Origin: Streptomyces sp. 130
GTDB lineage: Bacteria; Actinomycetota; Actinomycetes; Streptomycetales; Streptomycetaceae
DNA length: 64,000 nucleotides
NCBI RefSeq assembly: GCF_007096885.1
Contig: NZ_VJNO01000008.1
Coordinates: 124,001 to 188,000 of the forward strand
Reading direction: 5' to 3'
Shown piece after piece: positions 38,811 to 48,197 of the stretch. The position numbers were made by a program, and so were the translations under genes. The number at the start of each line of letters is the position of its first letter. Position 1 is the first letter of the stretch. The notes under the pieces were generated by a model, which had not been told where the DNA came from, did no database searches, and worked only from the letters and a program-made list of their open reading frames with translations.

Positions 38811-40565
38811 GTGCGCAAGGTGCTCATCGCCAACCGTGGCGAAATCGCTGTCCGTGTTGCCCGGGCCTGCCGGGACGCGGGTATCGGGAGCGTGGCCGTC
38901 TACGCCGATCCGGACCGTGACGCTCTGCACGTCCGCGCGGCCGATGAGGCGTTCGCTCTGGGCGGTGACACCCCGGCGGCCAGCTACCTGGACATCGCCA
39001 AGGTGCTGCAGGCGGCCAAGGACTCCGGGGCGGACGCGGTCCACCCGGGTTACGGCTTCCTCTCGGAGAACGCCGAGTTCGCCCAGGCCGTGCTGGACGC
39101 GGGTCTGACGTGGATCGGCCCGCCGCCGCACGCGATCCGGGACCTCGGTGACAAGGTCGCCGCCCGCCACATCGCGCAGCGCGCCGGCGCCCCGCTGGTC
39201 GCGGGCACCCCGGACCCGGTCTCGGGTTCCGAGGAGGTCGTGGCGTTCGCCGAGGAGCACGGCCTGCCGATCGCCATCAAGGCCGCCTTCGGCGGTGGCG
39301 GCCGGGGTCTGAAGGTGGCGCGGACGCTGGAGGAGATCCCGGAGCTGTACGACTCCGCCGTGCGCGAGGCGGTCGCCGCGTTCGGGCGCGGGGAGTGCTT
39401 CGTGGAGCGCTACCTCGACAAGCCGCGGCACGTGGAGACCCAGTGCCTGGCCGACACCCACGGCAACGTGGTCGTCGTCTCGACCCGGGACTGCTCGCTG
39501 CAGCGCCGCCACCAGAAGCTCGTGGAGGAGGCCCCGGCCCCCTTCCTGTCCGACGCGCAGAACGCCGAGCTGTACGCGGCGTCCAAGGCGATCCTGAAGG
39601 AGGCCGGCTACGTCGGCGCCGGCACGGTCGAGTTCCTGGTCGGCATGGACGGCACGATCTCCTTCCTGGAGGTCAACACGCGCCTGCAGGTGGAGCACCC
39701 GGTGACCGAGGAGGTCTCCGGCATCGACCTGGTCCGCGAGATGTTCCGGATCGCCGACGGGGAGGAGCTGGGCTACGACGACCCCGCCTCGCGCGGTCAC
39801 TCCTTCGAGTTCCGGATCAACGGCGAGGACCCGGGCCGCGGCTTCCTCCCGGCGCCCGGCACCGTCACCCGGTTCGAGGCGCCGAGCGGTCCGGGCGTGC
39901 GGCTGGACGCGGGCGTGGAGTCCGGCTCGGTCATCGGCCCCGCCTGGGACTCGCTGCTCGCCAAGCTCATCGTGACCGGCGCGACGCGGGAACAGGCCCT
40001 CCAGCGCGCGGCCCGCGCCCTGGCCGAGTTCCGGGTCGAGGGCATGGCGACCGCCATCCCGTTCCACCGTGCGGTGGTGGCGGACCCGGCGTTCACCGCC
40101 GACCCGTTCCGCGTCCACACCCGCTGGATCGAGACGGAGTTCGTCAACGAGATCAAGCCGTTCGCCGCGCCCGCCGAGGCGGAGGCCGACGAGGAGTCGG
40201 GCCGCGAGACGGTGGTCGTGGAGGTCGGCGGCAAGCGCCTGGAGGTCTCGCTGCCCTCCTCGCTCGGCATGAGCCTGGCCCGTACCGGCCTCGCGGCGGG
40301 CGCCAAGCCCAAGCGCCGCGCGGCGAAGAAGTCCGGCTCGGCCGTCTCCGGCGACACCCTCGCCTCCCCGATGCAGGGCACGATCGTGAAGATCGCCGTG
40401 GAGGAGGGCCAGGAGGTCAAGGAAGGCGACCTGATCGTCGTCCTGGAGGCCATGAAGATGGAGCAGCCGCTGAACGCGCACCGCTCCGGCACGGTCAAGG
40501 GTCTGGCCGCCGAGGTCGGCAGCTCGATCTCCTCGGGCGCCGTCATCTGCGAGATCAAGGACTGA
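38811..40565 (+). CDS. accA2: Acyl-CoA carboxylase alpha subunit (biotin carboxylase + BCCP)
   Basis: A 584-residue protein. The biotin carboxylase domain spans about 1-445: [21 protein letters not shown]-grasp GGGGRGLKV, the base in [16 protein letters not shown] basic Lys/Arg-rich linker (about 496-510) leads to the biotin carrier domain with the biotinylated K549 in VLEAMKMEQ. It carboxylates its own biotin with bicarbonate and ATP and passes the group to PccB (or AccB). GTG 38811 has a perfect AAGGAGG. The symbol follows S. coelicolor usage. A strong terminator follows 15 bases after the stop. Confidence 0.95.
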   Translation: MRKVLIANRGEIAVRVARACRDAGIGSVAVYADPDRDALHVRAADEAFALGGDTPAASYLDIAKVLQAAKDSGADAVHPGYGFLSENAEFAQAVLDAGLTWIGPPPHAIRDLGDKVAARHIAQRAGAPLVAGTPDPVSGSEEVVAFAEEHGLPIAIKAAFGGGGRGLKVARTLEEIPELYDSAVREAVAAFGRGECFVERYLDKPRHVETQCLADTHGNVVVVSTRDCSLQRRHQKLVEEAPAPFLSDAQNAELYAASKAILKEAGYVGAGTVEFLVGMDGTISFLEVNTRLQVEHPVTEEVSGIDLVREMFRIADGEELGYDDPASRGHSFEFRINGEDPGRGFLPAPGTVTRFEAPSGPGVRLDAGVESGSVIGPAWDSLLAKLIVTGATREQALQRAARALAEFRVEGMATAIPFHRAVVADPAFTADPFRVHTRWIETEFVNEIKPFAAPAEAEADEESGRETVVVEVGGKRLEVSLPSSLGMSLARTGLAAGAKPKRRAAKKSGSAVSGDTLASPMQGTIVKIAVEEGQEVKEGDLIVVLEAMKMEQPLNAHRSGTVKGLAAEVGSSISSGAVICEIKD

Positions 40566-40580
40566 CCCCGCCTCTTCGCC

Positions 40581-40624
40581 GCCGGTGCCCCGGTCATGTC
40601 GTCGGACGTGACCGGGGCACCGGC
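40581..40624 (+). terminator. Terminator after accA2
   Basis: A perfect 16-bp stem (40581-40596 and 40609-40624) with a 12-base loop. Confidence 0.85.
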
Positions 40625-40693
40625 GCATTCGGGGGACGGCGGCCACCCGCGCGATGGCATCCTGGAGACCGGGGAGACAGGAGGGACCGCACG

Positions 40694-41314
40694 ATGGCGA
40701 CGAGCCAGGCAGGGGCACCGGCCCGGCCCATGCGTGCCGACGCGCGCCGCAACTACGGCCGGCTGCTGGCGGAAGCCCGTGCCGCCTTCGCGGAACACGG
40801 CACCGACGCGTCCCTGGAGGACGTCGCCCGGCGCGCGGGGGTGGGCATCGGCACGCTGTACCGGCACTTCCCGAGCCGGCACGCGCTGATGAGCGCGGTC
40901 TTCCAGGAGGCGGTGACCGCCCTGATCACCCGCTCCCGCGAACTGGCCGGCTCGGACCGGCCGTGCGCCGCGCTGGTGGAGTGGCTGGGCGCGATCGTCA
41001 CCCACGCGGGCGAGTACCGCGGTGTGGCCCAGGCCCTCATGTCCACCTGCCGCGACGAGACTTCGGCCCTGGCCCGCTGCAACACCCCGCTGCGCGAGGC
41101 GGGTTCGACGCTCCTGGACCGCGCCCAGTCGTCGGGGGCGGTGCGGCCGGACGTCTCCATAGACGACCTGATGCAATTGACGAACGCGATCGCCCTGGCG
41201 GCGGAGCAGTCCCCGGACGACCCGGGACTCGCCGCCCGCCTGCTGAGACTGACGCTACGGGGCCTGGCGAACTCAAGCCCCACCGATGGCGGATCAAGCC
41301 CCTCCGGCGATTGA
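40694..41314 (+). CDS. TetR-family transcriptional regulator
   Basis: A 206-residue protein. The helix-turn-helix is at about 22-66 with GTDASLEDVARRAGVGIGTLYRHF, an excellent TetR signature. The C-terminal ligand domain has two cysteines (about 98, 118) and a helix pair near the end. The start ATG 40694 follows AGGAGGG. The last residues (SSPSGD) and the stop codon are supplied by a dispersed repeat element (41295 onward), so the original C-terminus may have been replaced. The ligand and target are unknown; no matching palindrome is seen next to it. Confidence 0.92.
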   Translation: MATSQAGAPARPMRADARRNYGRLLAEARAAFAEHGTDASLEDVARRAGVGIGTLYRHFPSRHALMSAVFQEAVTALITRSRELAGSDRPCAALVEWLGAIVTHAGEYRGVAQALMSTCRDETSALARCNTPLREAGSTLLDRAQSSGAVRPDVSIDDLMQLTNAIALAAEQSPDDPGLAARLLRLTLRGLANSSPTDGGSSPSGD

Positions 41315-41347
41315 GGAGCGGCGGTCCGTGGCGACAGCGCCCCCGGG
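41295..41347 (+). repeat. Copy of a dispersed intergenic repeat element
   Basis: The head CCCCTCCGGCGATTGAGGAG (41299-41318) overlaps the 3' end and stop of the TetR gene, followed by a GC-rich tail AGCGCCCCCGGG up to the DeoR stop. It is related to the copies at 37296 and 45584. The tail is diverged and forms only a weak hairpin. Confidence 0.6.
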
Positions 41348-42307
41348 CTACCGCCGCCGCAGATCCGCCACCCGCGCCCGCTCCCGGTCACCGGCCCCCG
41401 GCTCCCCGAGCGCCCGCAACCCCTGCCCCTGCCCCTGCGTACGCCGCTGCCCGGGCAGCGGCATCTCGCGCCGGGCGGGCCGCCCGCCCGCGCCCGGGTC
41501 CGCGGCCGACGAGGCCGCGGACGTCCCGCCTCCCGCGACAGCGATCCGTACGCCCTGGTCCGCCAGCGCCTGCAGCTCCGCCGCCGACCGGTCGTCATGC
41601 GCGGCGGGCTCGTCGGTCACCAGATGGGTGATGAGGTCCGTCGGCACGGTCTGGAACATGGTGTCGGAGCCGAGCTTCGTGTGGTCCGCGAGGACCACCA
41701 CCTCCGCCGCGGCCTGCACCAGCGCCCGGTCCACGCTCGCGGAGAGCATGTTGGACGTGGAGAGCCCGCGCTCGGCGGTGAGCCCGCTCCCGGACAGGAA
41801 CGCGCGGGAGACCCGCAGCCCCTGGAGGGACTGCTCGGCCCCACTGCCCACGAGGGCGTAGTTGGAGCCGCGGAGGGTGCCCCCGGTCATCACCACCTCC
41901 ACCCGGTTGGCATGGGCCAGCGCCTGGGCGACGAGCAGGGAGTTGGTGACGACGGTCAGGCCGGGGACGCGCGCGAGCCGGCGGGCCAGCTCCTGCGTGG
42001 TCGTACCGGCACCGACGACGATGGCCTCGCCCTCTTCGACCAGGCCGGCGGCCAGGTCGGCGATGGCCGTCTTCTCCGCGGTGGCGAGATGGGATTTCTG
42101 CGGAAAGCCGGACTCCCGCGTGAAACCGCCCGGCAAGACCGCACCGCCGTGCCGGCGGTCGAGGAGTCCTTCTGCCTCCAGCGCCCGCACGTCCCGCCGT
42201 ACGGTCACTTCGGAGGTCTGGACGACGCGGGCGAGCTCACGGAGCGATACCGCCCCGTTGGCGCGCACCATTTCGAGGATCAACTGACGACGTTCTGCAG
42301 CGAACAC
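41348..42307 (-). CDS. DeoR/GlpR-family transcriptional regulator
   Basis: A 319-residue protein. The N-terminal winged helix has VSLRELARVVQTSEVTVRRDV and the DRRHGGAV wing. The DeoR sensor domain (about 70-235) carries GAGTTTQELARRL and DHTKLGSD, typical sites for a phosphorylated sugar ligand. The tail (250-319) is long, Pro/Arg/Gly-rich and probably disordered, which is unusual. GTG 42307 has no strong ribosome site. It lies 2.4 kb from deoD and could control the nucleoside-salvage genes, but this is only proximity. Its own upstream region is AT-rich. Confidence 0.9.
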   Translation of the reverse strand: MFAAERRQLILEMVRANGAVSLRELARVVQTSEVTVRRDVRALEAEGLLDRRHGGAVLPGGFTRESGFPQKSHLATAEKTAIADLAAGLVEEGEAIVVGAGTTTQELARRLARVPGLTVVTNSLLVAQALAHANRVEVVMTGGTLRGSNYALVGSGAEQSLQGLRVSRAFLSGSGLTAERGLSTSNMLSASVDRALVQAAAEVVVLADHTKLGSDTMFQTVPTDLITHLVTDEPAAHDDRSAAELQALADQGVRIAVAGGGTSAASSAADPGAGGRPARREMPLPGQRRTQGQGQGLRALGEPGAGDRERARVADLRRR

Positions 42308-42504
42308 GAAACTGACAGTAACGTGACCGCGCGAGACTTTTCAGCAGTTTGCGCCGAATTGCAGAAGTTGCATATACAGCCGGTCACCAAGTGGTATAGG
42401 AGGCCGCCTTGTTGTCGCCTCCTGATCGAACGCCGTCGCGGGACGCCCGACTTGGCGGGAGTTGCCGGGGATTGCCGGGCAGCGGGCCCGGGTCCCCGGC
42501 CCCG

Positions 42505-43944
42505 TCACGCCTCGCCCGTGCGCTTACGGCTGTGCAACTGGCGGGCCACTTCGGCGATCGATCCCGACAGGGACGGGTACACAGTGAAGGCGTTTGCGAT
42601 CTGCTCGACCGTCAGATTGTTGTCGACGGCGATCGAGATCGGGTGGATCAGCTCGCTGGCCCGGGGGGCGACGACGCAGCCGCCGACCACGATGCCGGTG
42701 CCGGGGCGGCAGAAGATCTTGACGAAGCCGTCCCGGATGCCCTGCATCTTGGCGCGCGGATTGCGCAGCAGCGGCAGCTTGACGACCAGCGCCTCGATCT
42801 TGCCCGCGTCGACGTCCGCCTGGGTGTAACCGACGGTGGCGATCTCCGGGTCGGTGAAGACGTTGGAGGACACCGTCTTGAGGTCCAGCGGGGCCACCGC
42901 GTCGCCGAGGAAGTGGTACATCGCGATGCGGCCCTGCATGGCGGCGACGGAGGCGAGCGCGAAGACGCCGGTGACGTCGCCGGCCGCGTAGACGCCGGGT
43001 GCGCTGGTGCGGGAGACCTTGTCGGTCCAGACGTGCCCGGAGTCCTTGAGCCGGACGCCGGCCTCCTCCAGCCCCATGCCCGCGGTGTTCGGGATGGCGC
43101 CGACGGCCATCAGGCAGTGCGTGCCGGAGATGACCCGGCCGTCGGCGAGGGTCACCTCGACCCGGTCGCCGACGCGCTTGGCGGACTGGGCGCGGGAGCG
43201 GGCCATGACGTTCATGCCGCGCCGCCGGAACACGTCCTCCAGGACGGCCGCCGCGTCGGGGTCCTCGCCGGGCAGCACCCGGTCGCGGGAGGAGACGAGC
43301 GTGACGCGCGAGCCGAGGGCCTGGTAGGCGCCGGCGAACTCGGCGCCGGTCACACCGGAGCCGACGACGATGAGCTCCTGGGGCAGCTCGTCGAGGTCGT
43401 AGACCTGGGTCCAGTTCAGGATGCGCTCGCCGTCCGGCTGCGCGTCCGGGATCTCCCGGGGGTGGCCACCGGTCGCTATCAGCACGGCGTCCGCGGTGAG
43501 CGTCTCCTCCGTGCCGTCGGCGGCCGTGACGACCACCTGGCGGGAGCCGTCGGCGGCCTGGAGGCCCTCCAGACGGCCGCGTCCGCGCATGACGCGGGCG
43601 CCGGCGCGGGTGACGGAGGCGGTGATGTCGTGGGACTGCGCGAGCGCCAGGCGCTTGACGCGGCGGTTGACCTTCCCCAGATCGACGCCGACCACACGCG
43701 CGGCCTGCTCCAGGTGCGGGGTGTCGTCCGCGACGATGATGCCCAGCTCCTCGTAGGAGGAGTCGAAGGTGGTCATCACCTCGGCCGTCGCGATCAGGGT
43801 CTTCGAGGGCACGCAGTCGGTGAGGACGGACGCGCCGCCGAGGCCGTCACAGTCGACGACGGTCACCTCCGCGCCGAGCTGGGCGCCCACCAGGGCCGCC
43901 TCGTACCCGCCGGGTCCGCCGCCGATGATCACGATCCGGGTCAC
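42505..43944 (-). CDS. lpdA: NAD(P)H quinone reductase of the LpdA type (flavoprotein disulfide-reductase family)
   Basis: A 479-residue flavoprotein closely resembling mycobacterial LpdA (Rv3303c). FAD binds GGGPGG (about 8-13), NAD(P) binds VVGSGVTGAEFAGAY, and the second FAD motif is GVYAAGDVTG. The redox-disulfide motif is broken: S39-V-L-T-D-C44-VPSK has Ser in place of the first Cys, and the C-terminal His-Glu pair is absent. It therefore cannot be a lipoamide dehydrogenase; family knowledge points to quinone reduction. The start GTG 43944 (VTRIVIIGGG) follows GAGG. The gene is opposite the cyclotransferase-like gene, as in mycobacteria. Confidence 0.92.
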   Translation of the reverse strand: MTRIVIIGGGPGGYEAALVGAQLGAEVTVVDCDGLGGASVLTDCVPSKTLIATAEVMTTFDSSYEELGIIVADDTPHLEQAARVVGVDLGKVNRRVKRLALAQSHDITASVTRAGARVMRGRGRLEGLQAADGSRQVVVTAADGTEETLTADAVLIATGGHPREIPDAQPDGERILNWTQVYDLDELPQELIVVGSGVTGAEFAGAYQALGSRVTLVSSRDRVLPGEDPDAAAVLEDVFRRRGMNVMARSRAQSAKRVGDRVEVTLADGRVISGTHCLMAVGAIPNTAGMGLEEAGVRLKDSGHVWTDKVSRTSAPGVYAAGDVTGVFALASVAAMQGRIAMYHFLGDAVAPLDLKTVSSNVFTDPEIATVGYTQADVDAGKIEALVVKLPLLRNPRAKMQGIRDGFVKIFCRPGTGIVVGGCVVAPRASELIHPISIAVDNNLTVEQIANAFTVYPSLSGSIAEVARQLHSRKRTGEA

Positions 43945-44205
43945 GAAAAGTCCGCCTCGCGTTTCTCGTCCCACGGCCGTCTGCTGCCCCGGCCGGGGTC
44001 CGGGGGATCGCCCCGGGGGAATGCAGTACGTACTTCATTGTCCCGCACGCGCCAAGGTGATTCTCCCCGGGGCCCTCCATACGTGCGCCGGGGCGCACGG
44101 CGCACGGGTGCGGCGGACGCGTCCGCCCCGGTTCGCGCCTCCCCTCGGGGGGCGTTCCCCGCAGGAACCGGCGTGCCCGCCGCCACCTCCCGTACCCTCG
44201 ATCCC

Positions 44206-44643
44206 ATGTCGCTCTACGCCGCGTACGCCGGCAACCTCGACGCGCGGCTGATGACGCGCCGCGCCCCGCACTCTCCGCTGCGCGGCACCGGCTGGCTGAA
44301 CGGCTGGCGGCTGACCTTCGGCGGCGAGCAGATGGGCTGGGAGGGCGCGCTGGCCACCGTGGTGGAGGCGCCCCGCTCGCAGGTGTTCGTCGCCCTGTAC
44401 GACCTGGCGCCCATGGACGAGGACTCCATGGACCGCTGGGAGGGCGTCGGCCTCGACATCTACCGGCGCATGCGCATCCGGGTGCACACGCTGGACGGCG
44501 AGGAGCCGGCCTGGATCTATGTGCTCAACGGTTACGAGGGCGGCCTGCCGTCCGCCCGTTATCTGGGCGAGATCGCGGACGCGGCCGAATCGGCGGGCGC
44601 GCCGCACGACTACGTGATGGAACTGCGCAAGCGACCCTGCTGA
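44206..44643 (+). CDS. Gamma-glutamylcyclotransferase-like protein
   Basis: A 145-residue protein of the GGCT/AIG2 fold. The N-terminal strand YAAYAGNLDARLM replaces the usual YGSNL motif (Y-A-G-N-L), and the acidic residue expected in the active site is in DLAPMDEDSMDRWEGVG. YMELRKRPC ends the protein. The fold makes 5-oxoproline from gamma-glutamyl compounds, but the altered loop leaves activity open. A homologue sits next to lpdA in Mycobacterium too. ATG 44206 lacks a strong site. The gene precedes deoD by about 110 bases. Confidence 0.82.
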   Translation: MSLYAAYAGNLDARLMTRRAPHSPLRGTGWLNGWRLTFGGEQMGWEGALATVVEAPRSQVFVALYDLAPMDEDSMDRWEGVGLDIYRRMRIRVHTLDGEEPAWIYVLNGYEGGLPSARYLGEIADAAESAGAPHDYVMELRKRPC

Positions 44644-44714
44644 CGGGCCGCCCCGTCGCCGGTCCGATTGTCGGAAGACACAAACGAATCCCGCAAGACT
44701 CTGTGCGGGGGGAT

Positions 44715-44744
44715 CTACGCGCGTAGGGATTCAGCGGTTACGCT
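44715..44744 (+). promoter_or_regulatory. Operator CTACGCGCGTAG and leaderless promoter of deoD
   Basis: The 12-bp perfect palindrome (44715-44726) covers the -35 position. The -10 TACGCT (44739-44744) ends 7 bases before the GTG at 44752, so the transcript starts at the start codon. The same palindrome is found before deoC. Confidence 0.65.
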
Positions 44745-44751
44745 CATCCGC

Positions 44752-45576
44752 GTGAACGCATCAGTTATTCCGGACCACATCCAGGGCGACCCGTACGCCG
44801 CCGCCGCCGACGCCGCCGCCCGCCTGCGCGAGCTGACCGGTGCCGAGACTCACGACGTCGCCCTCGTGATGGGCTCCGGCTGGGCGCCGGCCGCTGCCGC
44901 GCTCGGCGTTCCGGCGGCCGAGTTCCCCGTGACCGCCCTGCCCGGCTTCCCCGCGCCCGCCGTCGAGGGCCACGGCGGCACGATCCGCTCGCACGTGATC
45001 GGCGACAAGCGCGCCCTGGTGTTCCTTGGCCGCACGCACTACTACGAGGGCCGGGGCGTCGCCGCCGTCGCGCACGGGGTCCGCACGGCGGTCGCCGCGG
45101 GGTGCCGGACGGTCGTCCTGACGAACGGCTGCGGCGGCCTGCGCGAGGGCATGCGCCCCGGCCAGCCGGTCCTGATCAGCGACCACATCAACCTGACGGC
45201 GGCGTCGCCGATCGTCGGCGCGAACTTCGTGGACCTGACCGACCTGTACTCGCCGCGCCTGCGCGCGCTGTGCAAGGAGGTGGACGCGACGCTCGAAGAG
45301 GGCGTCTACGTGCAGTTCCCCGGCCCGCACTACGAGACCCCGGCCGAGATCGGCATGGTCCGCGTGATGGGCGGCGACCTGGTCGGCATGTCCACGGTCC
45401 TGGAGGCGATCGCGGCCCGCGAGGCGGGTGCCGAGGTCCTCGGCATCTCCCTGGTGACGAACCTGGCGGCGGGGCTGAGCGGGGAGCCGCTGAACCACGA
45501 GGAGGTCCTTCAGGCGGGGCGCGATTCCGCGACGCGGATGGGGTCCCTGCTGGCCCGGGTGCTGGACCGGATCTGA
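44752..45576 (+). CDS. deoD: Purine-nucleoside phosphorylase
   Basis: A 274-residue enzyme of the trimeric PNP type, splitting purine (deoxy)nucleosides with phosphate into base and (deoxy)ribose-1-phosphate. GSGWAPAA (phosphate loop, about 40), [28 protein letters not shown] and the base-binding TNGCGGL are present, and the C-terminal [14 protein letters not shown] is typical. The start GTG 44752 is leaderless and has no ribosome site. It leads a unit with the phosphomannomutase gene, which can convert (deoxy)ribose-1-phosphate to the 5-phosphate. Confidence 0.93.
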   Translation: MNASVIPDHIQGDPYAAAADAAARLRELTGAETHDVALVMGSGWAPAAAALGVPAAEFPVTALPGFPAPAVEGHGGTIRSHVIGDKRALVFLGRTHYYEGRGVAAVAHGVRTAVAAGCRTVVLTNGCGGLREGMRPGQPVLISDHINLTAASPIVGANFVDLTDLYSPRLRALCKEVDATLEEGVYVQFPGPHYETPAEIGMVRVMGGDLVGMSTVLEAIAAREAGAEVLGISLVTNLAAGLSGEPLNHEEVLQAGRDSATRMGSLLARVLDRI

Positions 45577-45583
45577 GGTTGTC

Positions 45584-45632
45584 CTGGGGGCGCCGCCCCC
45601 AGACCCCCGCTCCTCGATCGCCGGAGGGGCTT
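45584..45632 (-). repeat. Inverted copy of the dispersed repeat element with terminator-like hairpin
   Basis: The hairpin CTGGGGGC-GCC-GCCCCCAG (45584-45602) is followed by the inverted head CTCCTCGATCGCCGGAGGGG. It lies between deoD and the phosphomannomutase gene, where it could reduce read-through. Confidence 0.65.
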
Positions 45633-45659
45633 ACAGGTAGCGCACACGAAAGGCACCCC

Positions 45660-47306
45660 GTGACGACACCCCCGGACCTCCTCGCCCGCGCCGGCGCCTG
45701 GCTGGCGGAGGATCCCGACCCCGACACCCGCGCAGAGCTCGCCGGGCTCATCGCCGCCGAGGACACCGACGAGCTCACCGCCCGCTTCGCGGGCACGCTG
45801 CAGTTCGGCACCGCCGGGCTGCGCGGCGAGCTCGGCGCGGGCCCGATGCGCATGAACCGCTCCGTGGTCATCCGCGCCGCCGCCGGCCTCGCCGCGTACC
45901 TGAAGGGTCAGGGGCAGGCCGGCGGGCTGGTCGTCATCGGCTACGACGCCCGCTACAAGTCCGCCGACTTCGCCCGGGACACCGCCGCGGTGATGACCGG
46001 CGCCGGCCTCCGCGCGGCGGTCCTCCCCCGCCCGCTGCCCACCCCCGTGCTCGCGTACGCCATAAGGCACCTGGGCGCCGTCGCCGGCGTCGAGGTGACC
46101 GCCAGCCACAACCCGCCCCGCGACAACGGCTACAAGGTCTACCTCGGCGACGGCTCGCAGATCGTGCCGCCGGCGGACGGCGAGATCGCCGCGGCCATCG
46201 CGGCGGTCGGCCCGCTGGCCGCCGTGGACCGCCCGGAGACCGGCTGGGAGACCCTGGGCGACGAGGTCCTGGACGCCTACCTGACCCGTACGGACGCCGT
46301 GCTCGGCGCCGGCTCGCCGCGCACCGCCCGCACCGTGTACACCGCGATGCACGGCGTCGGCACCTCGGTCCTCACCGCCGCGTTCGACCGGGCCGGCTTC
46401 CCCGCGCCCGTGCTCGTCGCGGAGCAGGCCGAGCCGGACCCCGCTTTCCCCACCGTGGCCTTCCCCAATCCGGAGGAGCCCGGGGCGATGGACCTCGCGT
46501 TCGCCACCGCGCGCCGCGTGAACCCGGACCTCGTCATCGCCAACGACCCGGACGCGGACCGGTGTGCCGTCGCCGTGCCGGACCCGGCGGCGGACGGCGG
46601 CTGGCGGATGCTGCGGGGCGACGAGGTCGGCGCGCTGCTCGCCGCGCACCTGGTGCGCCGGGGCGCGACCGGCGTGTTCGCGGAGTCCATCGTCTCGTCC
46701 TCGCTGCTGGGCCGGATCGCCGGGAAGGCGGGCCTGGGTCACGAGGAGACCCTGACGGGCTTCAAGTGGATCGCCCGCGTCGAGGGGCTGCGTTACGGCT
46801 ACGAGGAGGCGCTCGGCTACTGCGTGGACCCGGAGGGGGTCCGCGACAAGGACGGCATCACGGCCGCGCTGCTCGTCGCCGAGCTCGCCTCCGTACTGAA
46901 GGAGCAGGGGCGTACGCTCCTGGACCTGCTGGACGACCTCGCGCTCGAACACGGGCTGCACGCGACCGACCAGCTGTCGGTGCGGGTCGAGGACCTGTCC
47001 GTCATCGCGGACGCGATGCGCCGGCTGCGCGAGCAGCCGCCGGCCGCCCTGGCGGGGTTGCCCGTGACCTCGGCCGAGGACCTGTCGCGCGGCGCGGACC
47101 GGCTGCCGCCGACCGACGGGCTCCGCTACCGGCTGGACGGCGCCCGGGTGATCGTCCGCCCGAGCGGCACCGAGCCGAAGCTGAAGTGCTATCTGGAGGT
47201 CGTGGTGCCGGTCGGCTCGGCCGCCGGGCTGCCGGCCGCCCGGGCCCGGGCGGCGGAACTGCTGAACGGCATCAGGCGCGACCTGGCGGCAGCGGCCGGG
47301 ATCTGA
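45660..47306 (+). CDS. Phosphoglucomutase/phosphomannomutase family (possible phosphopentomutase)
   Basis: A 548-residue alpha-D-phosphohexomutase. The phosphoserine is S149 in EVTASHNPPRDNGYK, the metal loop NDPDADRCAV is at about 294, the sugar-ring loop GDEVGALLAAHL follows, and the phosphate-binding RPSGTEPKLKCYLE is at the C-terminus. The long form of about 550 residues is the type paired with deoD in actinomycetes (PmmB in mycobacteria). In this setting it may interconvert (deoxy)ribose-1- and 5-phosphate, though this has not been proved from sequence. GTG 45660 follows AAAGG. Confidence 0.92.
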   Translation: MTTPPDLLARAGAWLAEDPDPDTRAELAGLIAAEDTDELTARFAGTLQFGTAGLRGELGAGPMRMNRSVVIRAAAGLAAYLKGQGQAGGLVVIGYDARYKSADFARDTAAVMTGAGLRAAVLPRPLPTPVLAYAIRHLGAVAGVEVTASHNPPRDNGYKVYLGDGSQIVPPADGEIAAAIAAVGPLAAVDRPETGWETLGDEVLDAYLTRTDAVLGAGSPRTARTVYTAMHGVGTSVLTAAFDRAGFPAPVLVAEQAEPDPAFPTVAFPNPEEPGAMDLAFATARRVNPDLVIANDPDADRCAVAVPDPAADGGWRMLRGDEVGALLAAHLVRRGATGVFAESIVSSSLLGRIAGKAGLGHEETLTGFKWIARVEGLRYGYEEALGYCVDPEGVRDKDGITAALLVAELASVLKEQGRTLLDLLDDLALEHGLHATDQLSVRVEDLSVIADAMRRLREQPPAALAGLPVTSAEDLSRGADRLPPTDGLRYRLDGARVIVRPSGTEPKLKCYLEVVVPVGSAAGLPAARARAAELLNGIRRDLAAAAGI

Positions 47307-47329
47307 TCCGGGCGGCCGGACCGCCCGGA
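47307..47329. terminator. Bidirectional terminator between convergent genes
   Basis: TCCGGGCGG (47307-47315) and CCGCCCGGA (47321-47329) with a 5-base loop, at the junction between the salvage genes and the inserted Pst-like cluster. Confidence 0.7.
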
Positions 47330-47348
47330 CCGGGCCCCGGGCGCGGGG

Positions 47349-48173
47349 TCATCCGAAGCGGCCGTTGACGTAGTCGGCGGTCCGGCTGTCCTGCGGGCGG
47401 TGGAACATGTCGTCGGTCAGACCGTGCTCGACGATGACGCCCGGGGTGCCCTGTTCGGCGAGGAAGAACGCGCAGCGGTCGGAGACCCGGGCGGCCTGCT
47501 GCATGTTGTGGGTGACGATCACGATGGTGACGTCCTCGCGGAGTTCGGCGATGGTCTCCTCGATGCGCCGGGTGGAGGTCGGGTCGAGCGCGGAGCAGGG
47601 CTCGTCCATCAGCAGCACCCGGGGCCGTACCGCCAGCGACCTGGCGATGCACAGGCGCTGCTGCTGGCCGCCGGAGAGCGCACCGCCCGGCTGGCGGAGC
47701 CGGTCCCTGACCTCGCGCCAGAGCCCGGCCCTGGTCAGGCACTCCTCGACGAGGTCGTCCTTGCCGCCCTTCGCGGCCTTGATGCCGTTGAGCTTCAGTC
47801 CGGCCAGGACGTTGTCGTACAGGGACATCGCGGGGAAGGGGTTGGGCTTCTGGAAGACCATGCCGATCTCGCGGCGGGCCCGGGTGATGCGGCGGCCCCG
47901 GTCGTAGATGTCGTCGCCGTCGAGGAGCACCCGCCCGGCCAGGGAGGCGGAGCCGACCAGTTCGTGCATCCGGTTGAGGATGCGCAGGAAGGTCGACTTG
48001 CCGCAGCCCGAGGGGCCGATGAGAGCGGTGACCTGTCGGGCGGGCATCGCGAGCGAGACCCGGTCCAGGACCTTGTGGTCGCCGAACCAGGCCGAGACCT
48101 CCTCGGCCTCCAGGGTGGCGGGCGCGGCGGTGACGGTGCGGGCGACGGCGGTCCGGTACAGCGCTTCGGTCAT
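47349..48173 (-). CDS. PstB-like phosphate-type ABC ATPase
   Basis: A 274-residue ATPase, last gene of the Pst-like cluster. Walker A GPSGCGKST (53-61), signature LSGGQQQRLCIARS (166-179) and Walker B VLLMDEPCSALD (187-198) are complete, and MVFQKPNPFPAMSLYDNV is the PstB-specific Q-loop region. The C-terminus HRPQDSRTADYVNGRFG is also PstB-like. It should power the PstC/PstA-like pair encoded 8 kb upstream in the same orientation. It differs from housekeeping Pst genes in being separated from them by five surface-protein genes. ATG 48173 has a CAGGAG site. Confidence 0.92.
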   Translation of the reverse strand: MTEALYRTAVARTVTAAPATLEAEEVSAWFGDHKVLDRVSLAMPARQVTALIGPSGCGKSTFLRILNRMHELVGSASLAGRVLLDGDDIYDRGRRITRARREIGMVFQKPNPFPAMSLYDNVLAGLKLNGIKAAKGGKDDLVEECLTRAGLWREVRDRLRQPGGALSGGQQQRLCIARSLAVRPRVLLMDEPCSALDPTSTRRIEETIAELREDVTIVIVTHNMQQAARVSDRCAFFLAEQGTPGVIVEHGLTDDMFHRPQDSRTADYVNGRFG

Positions 48174-48197
48174 GGCGTTCGGTCAACTCCTGGAATT

